DNA of 64,000 nucleotides, from assembly GCF_023701695.1 (NCBI RefSeq), contig NZ_JAJOZC010000001.1:1-64000 (forward strand). Direction: 5' to 3'. Below, one piece after another: positions 18,897 to 28,137 of the stretch (its first letter is position 1; every line of letters starts with the position of its first letter). Made by a program: the position numbers and the translations under genes. This DNA is from Streptomyces sp. RKAG290 (GTDB lineage: Bacteria; Actinomycetota; Actinomycetes; Streptomycetales; Streptomycetaceae). The notes under the pieces are model-generated. The model was not told the origin of the DNA and did not search any database. It was given only the letters and a program-made list of their open reading frames with translations.

Positions 18897-21530
18897 TCAC
18901 TCGGTGGACCGGATCGACGCCCGTGCCTGCTGGGCGCGGGCCGCCAGGGATTCCGCGCCGCAGGCCGTGGCCAGCTTGTGCGCCCGCGCGAGTTCCCGCG
19001 GGGAGCGGGTCGCGACGCCGTAGTCGACGAGGGCGAGTGCGAGCTCGTAGCCGGACGGCGACGCCTCCAGATGACGGACGGCCTCGCGGAGCAGGTGCAC
19101 GGCCTCCTCCGGGCCGGCGAAGAGCGAGACGCAGCGCAGGGCCTCGCCGATCGCGGTCTCCGTTCCGAAGCGTTCGGCGTGCACGCGGGCCGAGTTGGCG
19201 AGCTGGGCGGCGCGGACCCGGTCGTCGTCGGCCAGTGCGCGGGCGAGGTCGCCGGCCCACGGGCCCCAGATGCCGTTGAACCTGCCGCGGGGTTCGAGGG
19301 ACTGGCCCGCCGCCTCCAGTTCCGAGACGGCTTCCTTCGTACGGCCTTCGGCGAGCAGCAGACGGCCCCGGACGCACGGGGCGTCGGGCAGCACCATGGC
19401 GCTGGGGTAGGGCTGACCGAAGTCGTACTGGTCGGCGATCTTGCGGGCATCGGTGATCCGGCCCCGGGCCAGCAGGGTGTCGATGAGCAGGCAGGCGGCG
19501 TCCCAGTGGACGGGCAGTCCGCTGCCGACACGGTCGGCGAGGCGGAGCCCCTCACGCAGGAAGCCCTCCGCCTCGGCGAGTCGGCCGCGACGGCGGTGGA
19601 CCAGGCCGAGGAGCGTGTGGGCGAAGGCCAGATGGGCGCCGCTCCAGCCGGAGATCTCGAAGGCGCGCACCGCCTCGCCGAAGAGCTCCTCGGCACGGTC
19701 GAGTTGGTCGGTGAAGGCGTAGGTGATGCCGAGCAAGGTGGGGAGTTCGAAGCCCCACTCCGTGTCGGTCCAGCCGAGGCCGCGGGCGGGATGGCCGTTG
19801 ACCAGGGCGCGTTCGCAGAGGTCCACGATCAGCTGGGAGTTCTCGCCGCGCAGCATGGCGTCGAAGGCGCGCAGCGTGAGCAGGGCCCGCTCGGCGTTGT
19901 CCCGGCCGGCGAGGTGGTCGGCGTTGGCGGCGAGCCGACGGGAGCGGCCCGGTCCGTCCTCCTCGGCGGCCTGCATGCCCTCCCAGAGGAAGTGCGCGGC
20001 TTGCAGGCGCATCAGGCCGGGGCCGGGTGCGGTGCGCTCGGCCTCGGCCGCGAGGGCGAGCGCCGCCTCCTTCAGCTGGTTGTTGTGGGACAGCGCGGCT
20101 GCGAGCCGGTAGGTGGCGTCGACCCGCAGGTCGTCGGCGAGACCCGGGAGGTCGAGCGCGGCCCGCAGGTGCTGCACCGTCGTGGGCGGGGAGCTGAGCA
20201 GCGTGGCACAGCCCAGTTCGTAGAGCAGGGTGGCGCGCACGTCGTGGCGCGGGGGTTCCTGCATGGCGCGTTCCAGGCAGCGGCGGGCGGCTTCGGGGGC
20301 GCCGACCGCGAGGTGCTGGTTGGCGGCCGCCCGTAGCTGCTCGACCAGCTCCTGGTCGTCGTCCGGATGGACCTCCAGCAGGTGGCGGGAGGCCGCTGCG
20401 GGACCGAGGCCGGCCCGGGTGATCGCCCATGCGGCCCTGCCGTGCATGGCGGTGCGGGTGGCCGGCGGAATCGAGCGGTACACGGCGGTGGCGATCAGCG
20501 GGTGCACGAACTCCAGCGGGTCGAAGCCGCTGACGATGCGGGCCTCGCGCAGCCGGGCCGTGCAGTCGGCCGCCTCGGCGGGACTCATCCCGGCGAGGGT
20601 GGCGGCGAGGTCCTGCGAGATGTCGGTGCCAAGGACCGCGGCGGCCCAGGCGAACCTGTTGGCGTTGGTGCCCAGCCGCTCCAGCCGGGCGACGAGTCCG
20701 CTGCCGCGGGCCGACGCGCCGAGTTCGCGCAGCAGCCCGGCGGACTCCTCCAGCGGGGCCAGTTCACGGTCCTGCACCTTGGCGACGAGCTCGACCGCCT
20801 CGTACGGGTTCCCGCCGGTGACGGCCCAGACCTCACGGCAGAACGGGTCGTCGGCGTGGTCCCCGAGACCCGCCCGCACCAGTTCGGCGGTGGCGTCCGG
20901 TGTGAGGGCCCGCAGCGCGACCCGTACCTGCGCCGGATGACCACCGGCGGCGGTGCGCTCCGACTCCCGGGCCGCGAGCTCCTCGGGCCGGTGCGCCTGG
21001 ACGACCAGGACCGGCAGTTCACCGAGCCGGGCGGTGAACGAGGCCAGCCAGGCCAGGGATTCGCCGTCGGCCCAGTGCGCGTCGTCGATGACGAGCAGCA
21101 GCGGGCGGTGGCTCAGCCGGGAGGCGAGCCGTGAGACGACCCAGTCGAGACCGTCGCGCACACCCTGCGGATCGGGTTGCGGACCGGTCGGCTCGACGAG
21201 CCCCAGCGCCGGTGCGGCGATCTCGTACCAGGCGCCGAACAGGGCCCGTACGTCATCGGCGGGGAACTGGTCCAGTGCCGGCTGCAGCAGTTGGCGCACG
21301 ACGTGGAACGGCACGGAGGTGACGGTCTCGCCGCCGCGTGCGGACCAGACGGTGCACCGGTCTGCCGCCATGGCCTGGATCTCGGCCAGCAGCGCGGTCT
21401 TGCCGATGCCTGCTTCGCCGCTGAAGATCAGCAGCCCGCCGGCTGCCTGCGCACCGCAGAGTGCGTCAACGGCTTGTGCGGCAGCGGCGAGTTCCGGTTC
21501 GCGCTCGTACAACGGCCGGGACGGCTTCAT
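18897..21530 (-). CDS. Large LAL-like ATPase lacking a LuxR HTH
   Basis: 877-residue STAND/AAA-type ATP-binding protein. The start (MKPSRPLYEREPELAAAAQA) is that of LAL-family regulators. Walker A is GEAGIGKTALLAE (about residues 37-49) and Walker B LLLVIDDAHWAD (about 155-166). The rest is helical repeats of the TPR/MalT type. Classical LAL regulators end with a LuxR helix-turn-helix of about 60 residues. Here the C-terminus ends in repeat-like sequence (LARAHKLATACGAESLAARA) with no HTH visible, so it may signal through protein contacts or be a truncated descendant. ATG 21530 with GGAGGG upstream is preferred over an upstream start at 21560. Confidence 0.8.
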   Translation of the reverse strand: MKPSRPLYEREPELAAAAQAVDALCGAQAAGGLLIFSGEAGIGKTALLAEIQAMAADRCTVWSARGGETVTSVPFHVVRQLLQPALDQFPADDVRALFGAWYEIAAPALGLVEPTGPQPDPQGVRDGLDWVVSRLASRLSHRPLLLVIDDAHWADGESLAWLASFTARLGELPVLVVQAHRPEELAARESERTAAGGHPAQVRVALRALTPDATAELVRAGLGDHADDPFCREVWAVTGGNPYEAVELVAKVQDRELAPLEESAGLLRELGASARGSGLVARLERLGTNANRFAWAAAVLGTDISQDLAATLAGMSPAEAADCTARLREARIVSGFDPLEFVHPLIATAVYRSIPPATRTAMHGRAAWAITRAGLGPAAASRHLLEVHPDDDQELVEQLRAAANQHLAVGAPEAARRCLERAMQEPPRHDVRATLLYELGCATLLSSPPTTVQHLRAALDLPGLADDLRVDATYRLAAALSHNNQLKEAALALAAEAERTAPGPGLMRLQAAHFLWEGMQAAEEDGPGRSRRLAANADHLAGRDNAERALLTLRAFDAMLRGENSQLIVDLCERALVNGHPARGLGWTDTEWGFELPTLLGITYAFTDQLDRAEELFGEAVRAFEISGWSGAHLAFAHTLLGLVHRRRGRLAEAEGFLREGLRLADRVGSGLPVHWDAACLLIDTLLARGRITDARKIADQYDFGQPYPSAMVLPDAPCVRGRLLLAEGRTKEAVSELEAAGQSLEPRGRFNGIWGPWAGDLARALADDDRVRAAQLANSARVHAERFGTETAIGEALRCVSLFAGPEEAVHLLREAVRHLEASPSGYELALALVDYGVATRSPRELARAHKLATACGAESLAARAQQARASIRSTE

Positions 21531-21636
21531 GCCTACCCTCCCCCAAAGTGGTACGGACAACTTCCGAGACTAGTCGTGCGCGGGGCCCACCGACAGGGGT
21601 TCGGGCAGTTCGCCGCAGGTGCGGGCACAATCGGGG

Positions 21637-22178
21637 GTGGACGAGACTCGTAGGGACCGCGACACCGAGGGCCGGGCGCACAACGCGCGCCCCCGCGACG
21701 GGCTGGGACGCCCCTTGCCGTACGGAACGCCGGGGGTGGAGCGGCAGCCCGAGGGTGTGGTCCGCTCCCCGGAGGAGACCGTGCGCGAGGCGCAGCGGCT
21801 GCTGGACGCCGGGATGCCGTTCCACGCCCACGAGGTCTTCGAGGACGCGTGGAAGTCGGGCCCCGCGGCGGAACGGGAGTTGTGGCGCGGGCTGGCCCAG
21901 CTGGCTGTCGGGCTGACCCATGCCGCCCGGGGGAACGTGACGGGCGGGGCGCGGCTGCTGCGGCGGGGCGCGGCGGCACTTTCGGAGTTCGCCGGGCCCG
22001 GGGACGCCGACGCCTCCGACGTCTCCGGGACGCGTCCGAGGATCAGCTGGTGCACGGGATCCGGGTCGGTGCGCTGGCCGGCTGGGCGCGGGAGCTGGCC
22101 GGGCGGGTGGAGGACCCGGGCGCGAGCCCGGTCGACGCCGCTGTGGAGGCGCCGCGCCTGCGGACCGGCGACCGGTAG
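21637..22178 (+). CDS. DUF309 domain protein (one frame break)
   Basis: About 180 residues after repair of a -1 slip near 22024. The DUF309 core is LLDAGMPFHAHEVFEDAWKS followed by ELWRGLAQLAVGLTHAARGN, an all-helical fold of unknown function. The repaired C-terminus reads SEDQLVHGIRVGALAGWARE and ends at TAG 22176-22178. The start is uncertain: GTG 21637 (VDETRRDRD) fits the family's N-terminus; GTG 21619 is the longer alternative. It is divergent from the LAL-like gene. Confidence 0.7.
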
Positions 22179-22272
22179 CGGCGTGGTGGGGCGGGGCCGC
22201 GGGCGCGTCCTTTCCCTGCCCTTGACCGAGAGCGGTGAACAGGGCCGCGCGAAGCTATTAACATCCCGGCTC

Positions 22273-22593
22273 ATGAGCACTTCTGACCAGGAACAGGCCG
22301 TGGACGCCCCGATAGCCGCACCCGAAGCCGGGGAGTCGAGGCTGACGCCACGTCAGGCGAGACGGCTGCGCATCGTCCTCTCCTCGGTCGGGATGGCCGC
22401 GATGGCGGTCGTTCTGGGGCTGCGGATCGCGAGCCGGTCCTCCGTCCTGGTGGTCGGGGTGTACGGGCTGGCGCTGATCCTGTGCGGGATCGTGATCGAG
22501 CTCAGCAGGAACGGCCGGACCCGGCTGGGCAGCTGGCTGCTGGGCATCGGCCTGGTGGCGGCGATCGGTTCGGACTGGCTGCTGATTCCGTGA
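22273..22593 (+). CDS. Small hypothetical membrane protein
   Basis: 106 residues. A polar N-terminus (about 30 residues, Asp/Glu/Ala-rich, then PRQARRLR) is followed by three hydrophobic helices: IVLSSVGMAAMAVVLGLRIA, SVLVVGVYGLALILCGIVIE and LGSWLLGIGLVAAIGSDWLL, separated by short charged turns. Basic residues precede the first helix. I do not recognise a family. Start ATG 22273. It is convergent with the FAD oxidoreductase, 20 bases apart. Confidence 0.7.
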   Translation: MSTSDQEQAVDAPIAAPEAGESRLTPRQARRLRIVLSSVGMAAMAVVLGLRIASRSSVLVVGVYGLALILCGIVIELSRNGRTRLGSWLLGIGLVAAIGSDWLLIP

Positions 22594-22613
22594 GCCACGC
22601 CTGACCGCCGCGG

Positions 22614-23840
22614 TCAGTGCACCGAGATCCGCACGGCGGCGCCGTGCGGATCCGCCCGGTCCAGCCAGTCGGCGGACAGGTGGAAGGGGTGTCCTGGCCT
22701 GGCGGGCAGCAGGAGGCGCTGGCGGTGCAGCTGCTGCCCGTCCTGACGGACCACGAGCAGCGGGGTGGTCAGCCGCCGCTCGGTGCGCAGGACGAAGCGG
22801 TCGTGCAGCGGCGGGTCGCCGTCGGGGCCGATGAGATTGGGCGCGATCCACTCCAGCGGGGCCGCGACCTCGATCGCGGCGCGGCCCGCGGGCCATGGCC
22901 CGGCGGCCAGGTGGCGCCGCACGGGAGCGGCCACGGCGCGCCCCTCGGCCGCCGCGGTGCCCGCGCTCTCCACCGCGTGCAGCAGGTTCCCGACGGCGAA
23001 GACGCCCTGCCCGCTGGTGCGGTACGAGGCGTCGTGGGCGGGGCCGCGGGTGCCGGGGTCCAGGGTGAGGGCGCCGAGCCGGGCCAGTTCGTGCTCGGGG
23101 ATCCAGTCGCCCGTGAACACCACGGTGTCGCAGCGCAGGGTCGTGGTGCGGCCGTCGTGGTGGCGCACCGTGACTCCGGTGAGCCGCCCGCGGCCCGTCA
23201 GACCGGTCACGGTGGTGCGGGTGAGGAGGGGCGCGCCGGGGCCCCGGCGCAGCGCTGCGAGGGGCGCCGGCGGATGGCCGGTGACCAGGGCGACCACCTC
23301 GGTTCCGGCGGCGCGCAGGGTGTCGGCAGCGGCGTGGCTGACGGGTTCGTCGCCGACGACCACGGCGCGGGCCCCGATGTGCTGGTGGTGGAGGTGGACG
23401 GCCTGCTGGAGTTCGCCGGTGGTGTAGACGCCCGCCGGGCGGGTGCCGGGGACGAGCCGGGCGCTGCGCGGGCGTTCCCGGGCGCCGGTGGCGAGGACCA
23501 CGGCGCGGGCGGTGATCCGTTCCGGTCCGCCCGGCCCGGTGGCGTCCAGAGTCCGGGGTCCGGCCCAGCCGGTGACGGTGATGCCGGTGCGCAGGGTGGC
23601 GCCGGCCCGTTCGGCGGCGGCCGCGCACCGCAGGGCGTACTCGGGCCCGGTCACGCCGCCGGTGGCGCGGCGGCTGCCGAACCCGCGGTGGTGGCAGTGG
23701 CGCGGGATGCCGCCCGCGCTCTGCTCGCGCTCCAGGATCTCGACCCCGGCTCCGGACGCGGCGAGTTCGGCCGCCGCGCCGAGACCGGCCGGTCCCGCGC
23801 CGACGACCAGCACGTCGAGCGTGCGCTCACGGCGGGTCAT
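22614..23840 (-). CDS. NAD(P)/FAD-dependent oxidoreductase (glycerol operon)
   Basis: 408-residue pyridine-nucleotide-disulfide-type flavoprotein. It has an N-terminal FAD motif [20 protein letters not shown] (about 10-29), GIPRHCHH, an internal ATG motif VVLATGARERPRSARLVPG, a second Rossmann unit and the terminal FAD contact GVFAVGNLLHAVESAGTAAA. Proteins of this kind pair with a G3P-dehydrogenase-like protein bearing a BFD iron-sulfur domain; Thermotoga carries a comparable set beside glycerol kinase. Its start overlaps the stop of the upstream dehydrogenase (ATGA, 23837-23840), so they are likely subunits of one complex passing electrons from glycerol 3-phosphate or a similar substrate. 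Confidence 0.8.
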   Translation of the reverse strand: MTRRERTLDVLVVGAGPAGLGAAAELAASGAGVEILEREQSAGGIPRHCHHRGFGSRRATGGVTGPEYALRCAAAAERAGATLRTGITVTGWAGPRTLDATGPGGPERITARAVVLATGARERPRSARLVPGTRPAGVYTTGELQQAVHLHHQHIGARAVVVGDEPVSHAAADTLRAAGTEVVALVTGHPPAPLAALRRGPGAPLLTRTTVTGLTGRGRLTGVTVRHHDGRTTTLRCDTVVFTGDWIPEHELARLGALTLDPGTRGPAHDASYRTSGQGVFAVGNLLHAVESAGTAAAEGRAVAAPVRRHLAAGPWPAGRAAIEVAAPLEWIAPNLIGPDGDPPLHDRFVLRTERRLTTPLLVVRQDGQQLHRQRLLLPARPGHPFHLSADWLDRADPHGAAVRISVH

Positions 23841-25298
23841 GACCTGGCCCCCTCGATCAGTGCGCGGAGACCGGCCCCGCAGGAGAAGCCCTGGCAACGG
23901 CCGTTGCCGGCCCGCGTCCTGCGGGCCAGCCCTTCGGCCGAACGCGCCGGCAGCACGCAGTGCAGTGCGTCGCGGATCTCGCCCGCGGTGACGCGTTCGC
24001 AGTGGCAGACCACGGTGCCGTAGGCGGGGTCCCGGGCGATGAGCGCGGCGTCTGCGTAGGGGCGTTCGGCCCGCTCACCGAGGCTGGGCATGGTGAGGGG
24101 CGCCAGCTCCCGCGGGGCGCCCAGGTCGATGCCGGTCCGGGCGAGGAGGGCGGTGACGTGTGCGGCGATGGCCATGGAGGCGGTCAGCCCGGTCGACCGG
24201 ATGCCGCCGACCGCGACGTAGCGCCGGTCCGGGTACTCCTTGATCCGGTAGTCCTCCTGGCCGGTGGCCGCCCGCAGTCCCGCGTACACGGCGGTGACCT
24301 CCTCCTCGATCAGCCGCGGCAGGATCCTGCGGCCCTTCTCCCGCAGCAGGGCGATCGCGTCCCCGGTCGACTCGGTGGCGCGCTTGTCGTCGAGGTCCTC
24401 GGCGGTGGGGCCGAGCAGGACGTTGCCGAAGACGGTCGGAGCCACCAGGACGCCCTTGCCGGCCGCGGTGGGGACGGGGAGCAGGATGTGGCGGACCAGG
24501 TCGCGGGCGAGTTTGTCGAAGACGATGAGCTGTCCGCGGCGCGGTGTGACGGTGAAGACGTCGTTTCCGAGCTGCCGGTCGATCTCGTCGGCGTACAGCC
24601 CGGCGGCGTTGATCAGTTGGCGAGTGCGGAGCGGGCCGCGGCTGGTGGTCAGGGTGTGGACGTCCGTGCCGGAATCGATGTCGGTGACGCGGCAGTCCAG
24701 GTGCAGATGGACGCCGGCCCGCAGGGCCTGGGTGGCGAAGGCGAGCGGGGTCGTCCAGGGACAGATGACCGACTCGTCGGGATCTCCAAGGCACCGAGTG
24801 CGCCCGGTCCCAGGTGCGGTTCGAGCGCGGCGAGCCGGCCGGCGTCCAGCAGCCGTGGCGCGTGGTAGCCGTTCGCTTCGGCCTTGGCCAGCAGCGCGGG
24901 CAGCGCTTCGAGCTGCTCCTCGTCCCAGGCGACGAGGAGGGCGCCGACGCGTTCGACCGGGATACCGGTCTCGGCGGCGTACCGGGCGAGCCTGCGCTGT
25001 CCCTCGCGCACCAGGCGGGCTTCCAGCGAACCGGGTACCGCGTCGAAACCGGTGTGCAGGATCGCGGTGTTGGCCTTGGACGTGCCGTTGCCGATGTCGT
25101 CCGAGGCCTCGACTAGGGCGGTCCGGACGCGGTAGCGGGCCAGTTCGCGGGCGATCGCGGTGCCGACGACTCCGGCGCCGATGACCGTGACGTCGTACGG
25201 GAACCATCGGGCAGTGGCTGCCCGGCCCTGGTGACCGTGACGTCGTACGGGGGGCCGTCGGGCCGTGGCTGCCCGGCCGTCGTGACGGGGTGCGTCAT
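23837..25298 (-). CDS. FAD-dependent glycerol-3-phosphate-dehydrogenase-like protein with BFD [2Fe-2S] domain (two frame breaks)
   Basis: 487 residues after repair of -1 slips near 25199 and 24781. The N-terminus has the FAD motif VIGAGVVGTAIAREL, preceded by a 17-residue segment present twice in tandem. DAO-type substrate domain: AILHTGFDAVPGSLEARLVR, LINAAGLYADEID, and VAVGGIRSTGLTAS near the end. The C-terminus is a bacterioferredoxin-associated-ferredoxin-like [2Fe-2S] domain with CHCERVTAGEIRDALHC and GRCQGFSCG. This matches the GlpA-like type found with FGGY kinases. It probably oxidises glycerol 3-phosphate and hands electrons to the partner flavoprotein downstream. It lies 19 bases after the kinase gene. 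Confidence 0.8.
25197..25295. repeat. Approximately 50-bp tandem duplication inside the dehydrogenase N-terminus
   Basis: Two adjacent copies share GACCGTGACGTCGTACGG at their left ends and GTGGCTGCCCGGCC further on, in the same order and spacing. In translation each unit encodes AGQPxPDGxPYDVTV. The second unit runs into the FAD-binding strand, so the first is a redundant N-terminal extension. The repeat boundary coincides with a -1 frame slip. Confidence 0.7.
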
Positions 25299-25317
25299 CG
25301 GGCCGCCCGGGCGGCTG

Positions 25318-26751
25318 TCACGACCGCTCCAACAGGGTGGCGACGGCCGCCCGGAATCCGGCCAGCCGCTCGGCCGCCTCGCCCGGGCCGATGCGTGGCT
25401 CGTAGACCGCGGCCGGCTTCCAGTCGGGTACGGCCTGCTGGAGCGGGAGCCCCGGATCGAGGCCGAGCCGGGCCACGGCCCCGACGCCGAGCGCGGTGAC
25501 GTCGGGCAGCGCGGACACCTCGACGGGCCGTTGCAGCAGGTCGGCCTGGGTCTGCATGAGCAGCGCGGAGCGGGTCAGTCCGCCGTCGACGCGCAGCACG
25601 GCCGGCCGCGCGCCCAGATCGGCCGCCACCGCTTCCGCGAGCTCGACGACCTGCGCGGCGATGCCTTCGCACAGGGCCCGCACCAGGTGGCCGGCTGTGG
25701 TGTCCAGGCTCAGCCCGGTCACCGAGCCGCGCAGGTCGCCGCGCCACCAGGGGGCGGCGAGTCCGGCGAGCGCCGGCACGAAGGTGACGCCCCCGGAATC
25801 GGGCACCGAGCCGCCGACCGGATCGAGGTCGGCCGGCCCGGAGATCACCTTGAGGCCGGTGAGCCAGTTCACCGCGGAGGCCGCCGTGTAGACCTGGCCG
25901 TCCAGGCAGTAGCTCGTGTGCCCGCCGAGCCGCCAGGCCACGCAGCTGACCAGTCCGGTGGAGCTGCGCCGGGGTACGGAACCGGTCCGGGCGAGGAGGA
26001 AAGCCCCGGTGCCGTAGGTGCACTTGGCGGCGTCCGGTGCCAGCGCACTCTGCGCCAGCAGGGCGGCCTGCTGGTCCACGAGGAGTCCGGTCAGCGGGAG
26101 TTCGGGGCCGAACGCGGTGGTGGTGCCGAACACTCCGGCCGCGTCCACCACCGACGGCAGCCGTTCGCCGCCCAGCCCGAAGATGTCCAGGGCCGCGGGT
26201 GACCAGGCGACCCGGTCGAGGTCGAGCAGCTGGGTACGCCCGGCCGTGGCCGCATCCGTGACGAAAGCACCGGTGAGCTGGTGGACCAGCCAGGAGTCGC
26301 TGGTGGTGACGGTTCCCTCGCGGGTCAGTTCGCGGCGGATCCAGGCCATCTTCGGGGCGGCGAAGTAGGGGTCGAGCGGCAGTCCGGTGAGTTCTTTGAG
26401 CTCCTCTTCGCGCCCGGCGAGTTCGGCGCACACCCCGGCGGCCCGCCGGTCCTGCCAGACGATCGCGTCGGTGAGCGGCCGACCGGTGTCCGGGTCCCAG
26501 GCGAGCACCGTCTCACCCTGGTTGGCGAGTCCGACGGCGACGACCGGTTCACCCGCGTCCGCCAGGGCCCGCGTCCCCGCGTCGACGACCGAACCGAGCA
26601 GTTCGGCGGGGTCCGCCTCCACCAGTCCCCCGGGACCGTACCGGGGTCGTACCGGAGCGGAAGCGGAACCGATCACGCCCCGCTCGGGGCAGATCACCAG
26701 CGCCTTGGTCCCGGAGGTTCCCTGGTCCACGGCGAGTACCGGACCTGTCAT
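25318..26751 (-). CDS. FGGY-family carbohydrate kinase, glycerol-kinase-like
   Basis: 477-residue FGGY kinase. N-terminal phosphate-binding LAVDQGTSGTKALV, conserved TDAIVWQDRRA, DPYFAAPKMAWI, GLLVDQQAALLAQ, TYGTGAFLL and the C-terminal ATP motif VLRVDGGLTRSALLMQTQAD. In glycerol kinases the substrate loop reads NQRET; here it is LANQGETVLAW, so the Arg that contacts glycerol is Gly, while the catalytic Asp (VDQQAAL) is kept. The operon, with a G3P-dehydrogenase-like protein, argues for a three-carbon polyol, but the active-site change leaves room for another. Start ATG 26751 follows GGAGAG. Confidence 0.8.
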   Translation of the reverse strand: MTGPVLAVDQGTSGTKALVICPERGVIGSASAPVRPRYGPGGLVEADPAELLGSVVDAGTRALADAGEPVVAVGLANQGETVLAWDPDTGRPLTDAIVWQDRRAAGVCAELAGREEELKELTGLPLDPYFAAPKMAWIRRELTREGTVTTSDSWLVHQLTGAFVTDAATAGRTQLLDLDRVAWSPAALDIFGLGGERLPSVVDAAGVFGTTTAFGPELPLTGLLVDQQAALLAQSALAPDAAKCTYGTGAFLLARTGSVPRRSSTGLVSCVAWRLGGHTSYCLDGQVYTAASAVNWLTGLKVISGPADLDPVGGSVPDSGGVTFVPALAGLAAPWWRGDLRGSVTGLSLDTTAGHLVRALCEGIAAQVVELAEAVAADLGARPAVLRVDGGLTRSALLMQTQADLLQRPVEVSALPDVTALGVGAVARLGLDPGLPLQQAVPDWKPAAVYEPRIGPGEAAERLAGFRAAVATLLERS

Positions 26752-27071
26752 CGGCTCTCCAGTGGTACGCAAGCTCCGGCGCTTGAACGGAATCGTGATC
26801 TTCGTGACGGAAACCCAGGGTGGTGCAGCCCAGCAGTTACGTCAAGCGTCCGCAAAGCGTGCGTCCGCAACCGCTTGTCGGCGCTCAACCTCCCGTTTGC
26901 CCAAGTGACTTGAATAAGATCCACGAATCGTTCGGGGTTCGGAGCAACGGGCTCTAAACTCACCGCCGAGCAACAACCGGACGCTTTGCAACAGTTCATA
27001 TTTCAACAGCTGTTTCACCCCCCACGTTTCTTGAGGATCGATGAGACCGACACCATGCCCCGAGCCAGTCC
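26752..27071. promoter_or_regulatory. Divergent promoter region of the kinase operon, with palindromes
   Basis: This 320-base non-coding region is AT-richer than its surroundings. It contains the palindrome AACAGCTGTT (27005-27014) next to a related CAACAGTTCA, a direct pair GCGTCCGCAA (around 26847-26878) flanked by CAAGCG and CGCTTG, and no family-like reading frame. It should hold the promoters of the kinase operon (minus) and the hypothetical gene (plus). Which palindrome is an operator cannot be told from this. Confidence 0.45.
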
Positions 27072-28079
27072 ATGGCCAACAGTGATTTCCGGCCGGTTTA
27101 CCATCCGGCCGGCCACGACAACGAACTCCGTTCCGCGTTACAGGATTTACGCACCGGCCGCTGGGTCGCCATGCGCAATCTGCTGGAGAGCACCCCGGAC
27201 TGGACCCTGTGGACCCAGCGCACCCAGGTGCTCGGAGCGGTCGCCGCGGGCTCGGACGCGGTGCAGGCCTGGCTGACCGAGGAGCCCCGGAGCGTCGCGG
27301 CTGCCGTGATGCACGCCCGGGTCGTCGTGGAGCGGACCGTCCGCGCCCATCGCGAGGGCCACCACCGCGCGCAGGAGCTCTGGCAGGAGGCCTGGGAGGC
27401 GTGCCGCTCGGCCGCACACGCCTCGCCCGCGGACCCGGTGCCCTGGGTGTGCCTGCTTGCCCTCTCCCAACTGGACGAACGCCAGAGGCTGGAGGAGCAC
27501 CGGCTGCATCCGCCGGGTCCGATGCTCTTCCCCGGACCGTGGGGGCTGCTGGCGGAGGCGGACAAGCGCGATCCGTACAACCGCGAGGCCTACCACCGGA
27601 TGCTCCAGTTCGTCTATGCGCGCAAGGCCGGCGGCGCCCTGTCCGAAGCGGTCAACTTCGTGCAGTGGGCGGCCTCCGCGGCGCCCGAGGGGTCCGCCCT
27701 CCATGTCCTTCCGCTGTATGTGCGGGTCGAACGCTACCGCCGGGAGCGCGGCCACGAGAAGGCGCTGGACCTGCACTGGGTCACCGAGGACGCGGAGCGC
27801 GACGCCGTACGCGCCCTGGAGATCTGGTTCCGCCGCACACCCCCGGCCACCCACACCCTGCTCGACCTCAACCATCTGGCGCACGCCCTGTGGGGAGCTC
27901 TCCGGTTCGCCGACGCGGCGCCGGTGTTCCAGGAGCTCGGCCCCTACTTCACCTCGCTGCCCTGGGCGTACCGCACCCGCACGCCCAAGGACCCCGGCGG
28001 CGCGGAGGAAGTGTTCCTGCGCGCCCGCGGCCGCGCCCTCGCCTCGGCCCGCGACCCCGGCCGGGGACCGCACGGCTGA
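27072..28079 (+). CDS. Conserved hypothetical protein, helical-repeat type
   Basis: 335 residues with no signal peptide or membrane helix. The sequence is dominated by helical hairpins resembling TPR units (ALQDLRTGRWVAMRNLLEST, EAWEACRSAAHASPADPVPW, ADAAPVFQELGPYF). Trp, Arg and Leu are frequent. I know no function for it. It is 58 bases upstream of the amino-acid permease on the same strand, so they may be co-transcribed. The ATG at 27072 has no clear ribosome site, so the start is provisional. Confidence 0.75.
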   Translation: MANSDFRPVYHPAGHDNELRSALQDLRTGRWVAMRNLLESTPDWTLWTQRTQVLGAVAAGSDAVQAWLTEEPRSVAAAVMHARVVVERTVRAHREGHHRAQELWQEAWEACRSAAHASPADPVPWVCLLALSQLDERQRLEEHRLHPPGPMLFPGPWGLLAEADKRDPYNREAYHRMLQFVYARKAGGALSEAVNFVQWAASAAPEGSALHVLPLYVRVERYRRERGHEKALDLHWVTEDAERDAVRALEIWFRRTPPATHTLLDLNHLAHALWGALRFADAAPVFQELGPYFTSLPWAYRTRTPKDPGGAEEVFLRARGRALASARDPGRGPHG

Positions 28080-28137
28080 GCCGGTAACACCGCCCCTCTC
28101 TGTCCCCTGCACCGTCCCCGCTCACGGAGGTTTCTCC

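Noticed and set aside
25197..25295. The tandem duplication as a phage or element attachment site
   Set aside because: No integrase, tRNA or terminal repeats are nearby and both copies are in one coding frame context.
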